NCBI GenBank assembly: GCA_012522705.1
Contig: JAAYJY010000174.1
Location: 1-7,610, forward strand
Origin: Syntrophomonadaceae bacterium
Lineage (GTDB): Bacteria; Bacillota; Syntrophomonadia; Syntrophomonadales; Syntrophomonadaceae
DNA length: 7,610 bases
Direction of reading: 5' to 3'
Notes under the pieces: generated by a model
What the model was told of the DNA's origin: nothing
Database searches by the model: none
Seen by the model: only the letters and a program-made list of their open reading frames with translations
Position numbers and translations under genes: made by a program
Shown: positions 4,709-7,610 of the stretch, in pieces
Numbering within the stretch: the stretch's first letter is position 1
Layout of the letters: each line of letters starts with the position of its first letter

Positions 4709-7327
4709 ATGCAGGCTGTTCAGATTTCGGAAGGAGTGTTTTCGGTCGGTGTCTTGGACCCCGATCTAAGGATTTTTGACATAATCATGACTACCGATTT
4801 TGGCACCAGTTATAATGCCTATTTAGTCAAGGGGCGGGACAAAACCGCCCTGATTGAGACCGTCAAAGCCAAATTCTTTGACGAGTTTATTGCTGATTTG
4901 CAGAAACTGATTGATATCCAGGAGATATCCTTCCTCATTATGAACCATACCGAGCCCGACCATGCCGGCTCGGTTGAGAAAATGGTTAAGTTGATACCTG
5001 GATTAACGGTTCTGGGGAGCAATACTGCCCTTAACTTCCTTAAAGAGATATCCAACACCAAATTCAAGCAACAGGCTCTTAAAGATGGAGACGTACTGGA
5101 TCTGGGGGGCAAAACCCTGCAATTTATCAACGCCCCTTTCCTGCACTGGCCTGATTCCATATATACCTATCTGGCCGAAGACCAGCTCCTGTTTTCATGT
5201 GATTCCTTCGGAAGTCACTTTGCCGAACCCAAACTCTTCAATGACTTGATGGATCAGGATATAGTCCCCGCGTTTGAATACTACTTTGACAAGATCATGG
5301 GGCCATTCAAACCCTATGTCATCGAAGCGCTGGATAAAATCGAGGATCTGCCCCTAAAGATGATATGCCCGGGACACGGTCCTATCTTAAGGAAGGATCT
5401 GGACTATTTTATCGGCCTGTACCGCCAGTGGGCCCAGCCCCCGGAATCCGATCCAGATCCCCGGCCCAAGATCGTCATGCCCTATCTGAGCGTATATGGG
5501 TATACCAAAATGATTGCCGACGGGATTATTGACGGTCTGCAGATGGTAGACGATTTCAATATCAAAACGTTCGATTTGGTGGAAACGGATCTTTCCCAAG
5601 TATTGCCGGAGATCGAGACCGCTGATGCGATCCTGATTGGATCGCCTACCCTGGTTGGGGATACCCTGCCCCCGGTCTGGGAATTGCTAAGCCAGCTCTC
5701 CCCGATAACCCATGGACATTTGGCGGCCTCCGCCTTCGGGGCTTATGGCTGGAGCGGGGAGGCGGTGCCCAATATCGAGAGCCGTTTACGCATGCTGCGC
5801 ATGGATGTCATGCCGGGATTGCGAATAAATTTCAAGCCTTCCGAACGCAACCTGGAAGACGCGTTCCAATTCGGCATGGATTTCGCCAAGCTGGTATTGC
5901 AGAAGAGAGCGCCCAAGTCCCGGCAGAAATGGCGCTGCCTGGTATGCGGACACATATATGAAGGAGAGGAGCCGCCGACTGTTTGCCCAGCCTGTGGTGT
6001 AGGCGGTGAAAACTTCGTGGCTGACAAGATGGAGGATGAATTCCTTAATGACACCGACGAGCGATTCCTGATCGTAGGCGGTGGGATAGCAGCGCTTTCC
6101 GCCGCGGCGGCTATACGTAAGCGCAATGCTACCGGAAAAATAACCATTCTGACCGAAGAGTCGGTCAAGCCCTATTACCGACCGGTTTTGTCCCTATTGA
6201 TCAACTCCGACTTACCCGATGAAAAGTTATATGTCTATAATGATGAATGGTATCAGCGCAAACAGGTAGAGGTGAGGACTTCCAGCCCGGTCATCCGGAT
6301 TGATACCGCTTTGCGGCAGGTAACCCTGGAGGATGGTTTGGTTTTGGATTATGACAAACTCATCCTGGCTACCGGGGCCCGCAGCCGCATACTGGAAATA
6401 CCGGGTGCGGATAAGACCGGGGTCTTCTCCCTTCGCAATTGGGCGGATGCCAAGTCCATGCAAAAGAGCCTCCAAGAAGGACAGAGGGTGATATTGGCCG
6501 TTACCGGACTGCAAGGCCTGCAATTGGTGGACCCCTTGGTTAAACATGGACTGCAGGTCACGGTGGTCGAAGCTAATCCCCGGCTCATGCCCAATCAGTT
6601 GGATCAACCCGGTTCAGAGAGGCTGCGGCAATTGATAGCAGAAAATGGGGTAGATGTGCTACTGGGGGTAGAAGTAGCTGAGGTATTAGGCGATGATCAG
6701 GTGACCGGGGTGCAACTGAGCGATGGTCAGATCTTGGATGCGGATATAGCTGTTTTTGCATTGGGATTCGTTCCCCGTGTCGAGCTGGCTCAGGCTGCCG
6801 GTATTTCCGTTGATAACGGGATACAGGTTGATGAGTCGATGCGGACCAGTGCCTCCGGTGTATTTGCCGCGGGAGATGCGGTCTCCTTAATTGGCACTCC
6901 GGTTGGCTCATGGGCGGTAGCCCTGGAGATGGGACGGGTAGCCGGAGCCAATGCGGCCGGAGATTGGCTGGAGTATTCTAAACCGCTGGTGCCGGTATTG
7001 GTAAAAGCCTTCGGCCAGGAAGTATTTTCATTGGGAGAAGTAAACCTGCCGCCGGAAGATTGTCGTATCATCGAGGTCTGGGAAGGGAAGGAGAATTATT
7101 ACCAGAAGAGCTTCATAAGGGATGGGGTTCTGGTGGGGGTAATCATTATGGCGCCCAAAGTCGACAGCCGAGAATCGATGCAATCCCTGGGGCGTGATGC
7201 CAGTGGTGCCAAGCGCAGTAACAAATGGAAGTGCCGGGTGTGCGGCTATATACATGAAGGATTGGAGCCCCCGGATGAATGCCCGGCCTGTGGGGCGGAT
7301 GCAGACATGTTCGATCCGGTATCGTAG
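4709..7327 (+). CDS. Flavodiiron-rubredoxin-NADH:rubredoxin oxidoreductase-rubredoxin fusion (NAD(P)H:O2/NO reductase)
   Basis: This 872-residue cytosolic enzyme is predicted to reduce O2 to water, or NO to N2O, with NAD(P)H. The metallo-beta-lactamase domain (about 1-250) has all seven di-iron ligands: H80, E82, D84, H85, H146, D165 and H223, spaced as in the family. The flavodoxin domain (about 254-397) has SVYGYTK, GSPTLVGD and FGAYGWSGEA for FMN. Rubredoxin 1 (407-436) has C410, C413, C426 and C429 with only 12 residues between the CxxC pairs. The oxidoreductase (about 451-830) has the FAD motif GGGIAA (457-462), ATG at 554-556 and AAGD (720-723), and no redox CxxxxC. Rubredoxin 2 (839-868) has C842, C845, C858 and C861. 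Family precedent is the class F flavodiiron proteins of clostridia; the extra C-terminal rubredoxin is the odd part. The NAD site has V598-T-G600-L-Q-G603 instead of GxGxxG. The ATG is 6 nt after AAAGGAGGG. No downstream partner is needed for electron delivery. Confidence 0.96.
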   Translation: MQAVQISEGVFSVGVLDPDLRIFDIIMTTDFGTSYNAYLVKGRDKTALIETVKAKFFDEFIADLQKLIDIQEISFLIMNHTEPDHAGSVEKMVKLIPGLTVLGSNTALNFLKEISNTKFKQQALKDGDVLDLGGKTLQFINAPFLHWPDSIYTYLAEDQLLFSCDSFGSHFAEPKLFNDLMDQDIVPAFEYYFDKIMGPFKPYVIEALDKIEDLPLKMICPGHGPILRKDLDYFIGLYRQWAQPPESDPDPRPKIVMPYLSVYGYTKMIADGIIDGLQMVDDFNIKTFDLVETDLSQVLPEIETADAILIGSPTLVGDTLPPVWELLSQLSPITHGHLAASAFGAYGWSGEAVPNIESRLRMLRMDVMPGLRINFKPSERNLEDAFQFGMDFAKLVLQKRAPKSRQKWRCLVCGHIYEGEEPPTVCPACGVGGENFVADKMEDEFLNDTDERFLIVGGGIAALSAAAAIRKRNATGKITILTEESVKPYYRPVLSLLINSDLPDEKLYVYNDEWYQRKQVEVRTSSPVIRIDTALRQVTLEDGLVLDYDKLILATGARSRILEIPGADKTGVFSLRNWADAKSMQKSLQEGQRVILAVTGLQGLQLVDPLVKHGLQVTVVEANPRLMPNQLDQPGSERLRQLIAENGVDVLLGVEVAEVLGDDQVTGVQLSDGQILDADIAVFALGFVPRVELAQAAGISVDNGIQVDESMRTSASGVFAAGDAVSLIGTPVGSWAVALEMGRVAGANAAGDWLEYSKPLVPVLVKAFGQEVFSLGEVNLPPEDCRIIEVWEGKENYYQKSFIRDGVLVGVIIMAPKVDSRESMQSLGRDASGAKRSNKWKCRVCGYIHEGLEPPDECPACGADADMFDPVS

Positions 7328-7362
7328 GAAGGCGGCCATTCGGGCATACTATCCCTGGTTCT

Positions 7363-7406
7363 GGAAATCGGAAGGGGACCTTACCTATGGTATCCTTCCG
7401 GTTTCC
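7363..7406. other. Long hairpin in the spacer between the flavodiiron and rhomboid genes
   Basis: GGAAATCGGAAGG (7363-7375) pairs with CCTTCCGGTTTCC (7394-7406) along 13 bp, with one U-G wobble. The 18-nt loop holds a smaller stem, TACC-TAT-GGTA (7382-7392). No U-run follows on either strand, so it is not a standard intrinsic terminator. It could be an RNA processing or stability element, or a protein-binding dyad. The spacer (7328-7462) otherwise shows no gene and no convincing promoter. Confidence 0.5.
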
Positions 7407-7462
7407 GACTTAACGGCACAAATCCAAGCAATAATGCCAGATACTGACTGGGGCGGGATTAT

Positions 7463-7610
7463 ATGATACCTTTGCGCGACAATGCTCATAGTGAAAATTT
7501 CCCCTTGATTACGATCATTATCATTGCTTTGAACACCCTGATATTCATGTATGAGGTTTCCCTGGGAGAAGCCGGCATGAATGAACTAGCCTACATCTTT
7601 GGCTTGGTGC
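7463..7610 (+). CDS. Rhomboid-family intramembrane serine protease, N-terminus only
   Basis: The first 49 residues are visible before the window ends. They begin MIPLRDNAHSENFPLIT, the usual opening of bacterial rhomboid proteins (MIPLRDxxPxxxFPxxT). One hydrophobic membrane segment follows at about residues 14-30 and then the start of the first extracytoplasmic loop. The catalytic Ser and His lie in later membrane helices outside the window, so activity cannot be judged. Only a weak G-rich sequence (GGGCGGG) lies upstream as a ribosome site. The gene is 135 bp downstream of the flavodiiron gene on the same strand, so readthrough from it is possible, although a functional link is not evident. 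Another reading frame ends at TGA overlapping this ATG, but it has no start of its own after the flavodiiron stop. Confidence 0.85.
   Translation, partial: MIPLRDNAHSENFPLITIIIIALNTLIFMYEVSLGEAGMNELAYIFGLV

Noticed and set aside
7363..7406. Hairpin as an intrinsic terminator of the flavodiiron gene
   Set aside because: The sequence after the stem is GACTTAACGG on the plus strand and there is no U-run on the minus strand either.
7194..7466. Frame overlapping the end of the flavodiiron gene and stopping at TGA inside the rhomboid ATG (ATGA)
   Set aside because: The ATGA overlap and an ILPVSDLTAQIQAIM stretch faintly like an XseA N-terminus are curious. But the frame has no start between 7328 and the late ATG at 7434, and its 5' half is out-of-frame flavodiiron sequence.
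1..7610. CRISPR arrays, tRNA or rRNA genes, insertion sequences, phage or toxin-antitoxin genes
   Set aside because: No repeat-spacer pattern, RNA gene signature, transposase motif or long terminal inverted repeat was seen on either strand.

Overview
This 7.6 kb window most likely comes from a low- to mid-GC anaerobic Firmicute of the Clostridia, perhaps from the Syntrophomonas/Peptococcaceae side. The reasons are strong AAGGAGG-type ribosome binding sites, frequent TTG starts, and a flavodiiron/rubredoxin oxygen- or NO-scavenging enzyme typical of strict anaerobes. This placement is inferred from gene content and style, not from any search.

Layout: four genes are well supported and a fifth enters at the right edge. 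On the minus strand, reading right to left, there is a PIG-L/LmbE-family zinc deacetylase (4354-3692) and then, after a 10-nt gap, a GT4-like glycosyltransferase (3681-2632). A 170-230 bp C-rich gap follows. Next comes a large cytosolic signalling protein, PAS-GAF-PAS-GAF-HD-GYP, which is open from about 2404 (or 2458) to base 1 and is truncated by the window edge just before its C-terminus. The long ORFs on the plus strand across 1-2450 are antisense shadows of that gene.

On the plus strand, divergent from the deacetylase across a 350 bp regulatory region, is an 872-residue fusion protein (4709-7327). It has a metallo-beta-lactamase/flavodoxin flavodiiron core, a short-spaced rubredoxin, an NAD(P)H:rubredoxin oxidoreductase and a second short-spaced rubredoxin. 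All seven di-iron ligands are present, so a complete electron path from NAD(P)H to O2 or NO can be read within one polypeptide. Downstream, after a 135 bp spacer with a 13-bp-stem hairpin, a rhomboid-family membrane protease begins at 7463 and runs off the end.

The divergent region (4355-4708) holds candidate promoters for both directions and two palindromes that overlap candidate -10 elements: GAAC-N4-GTTC at 4464-4475 and GTATACAGTATAC at 4582-4594. A glycosyltransferase next to a PIG-L deacetylase is the gene pair that makes the aminosugar half of bacillithiol and mycothiol. Whether this pair makes such a thiol, another deacetylated glycoside or a surface sugar cannot be decided here. Its position opposite an oxidative-defence enzyme makes the idea worth testing.
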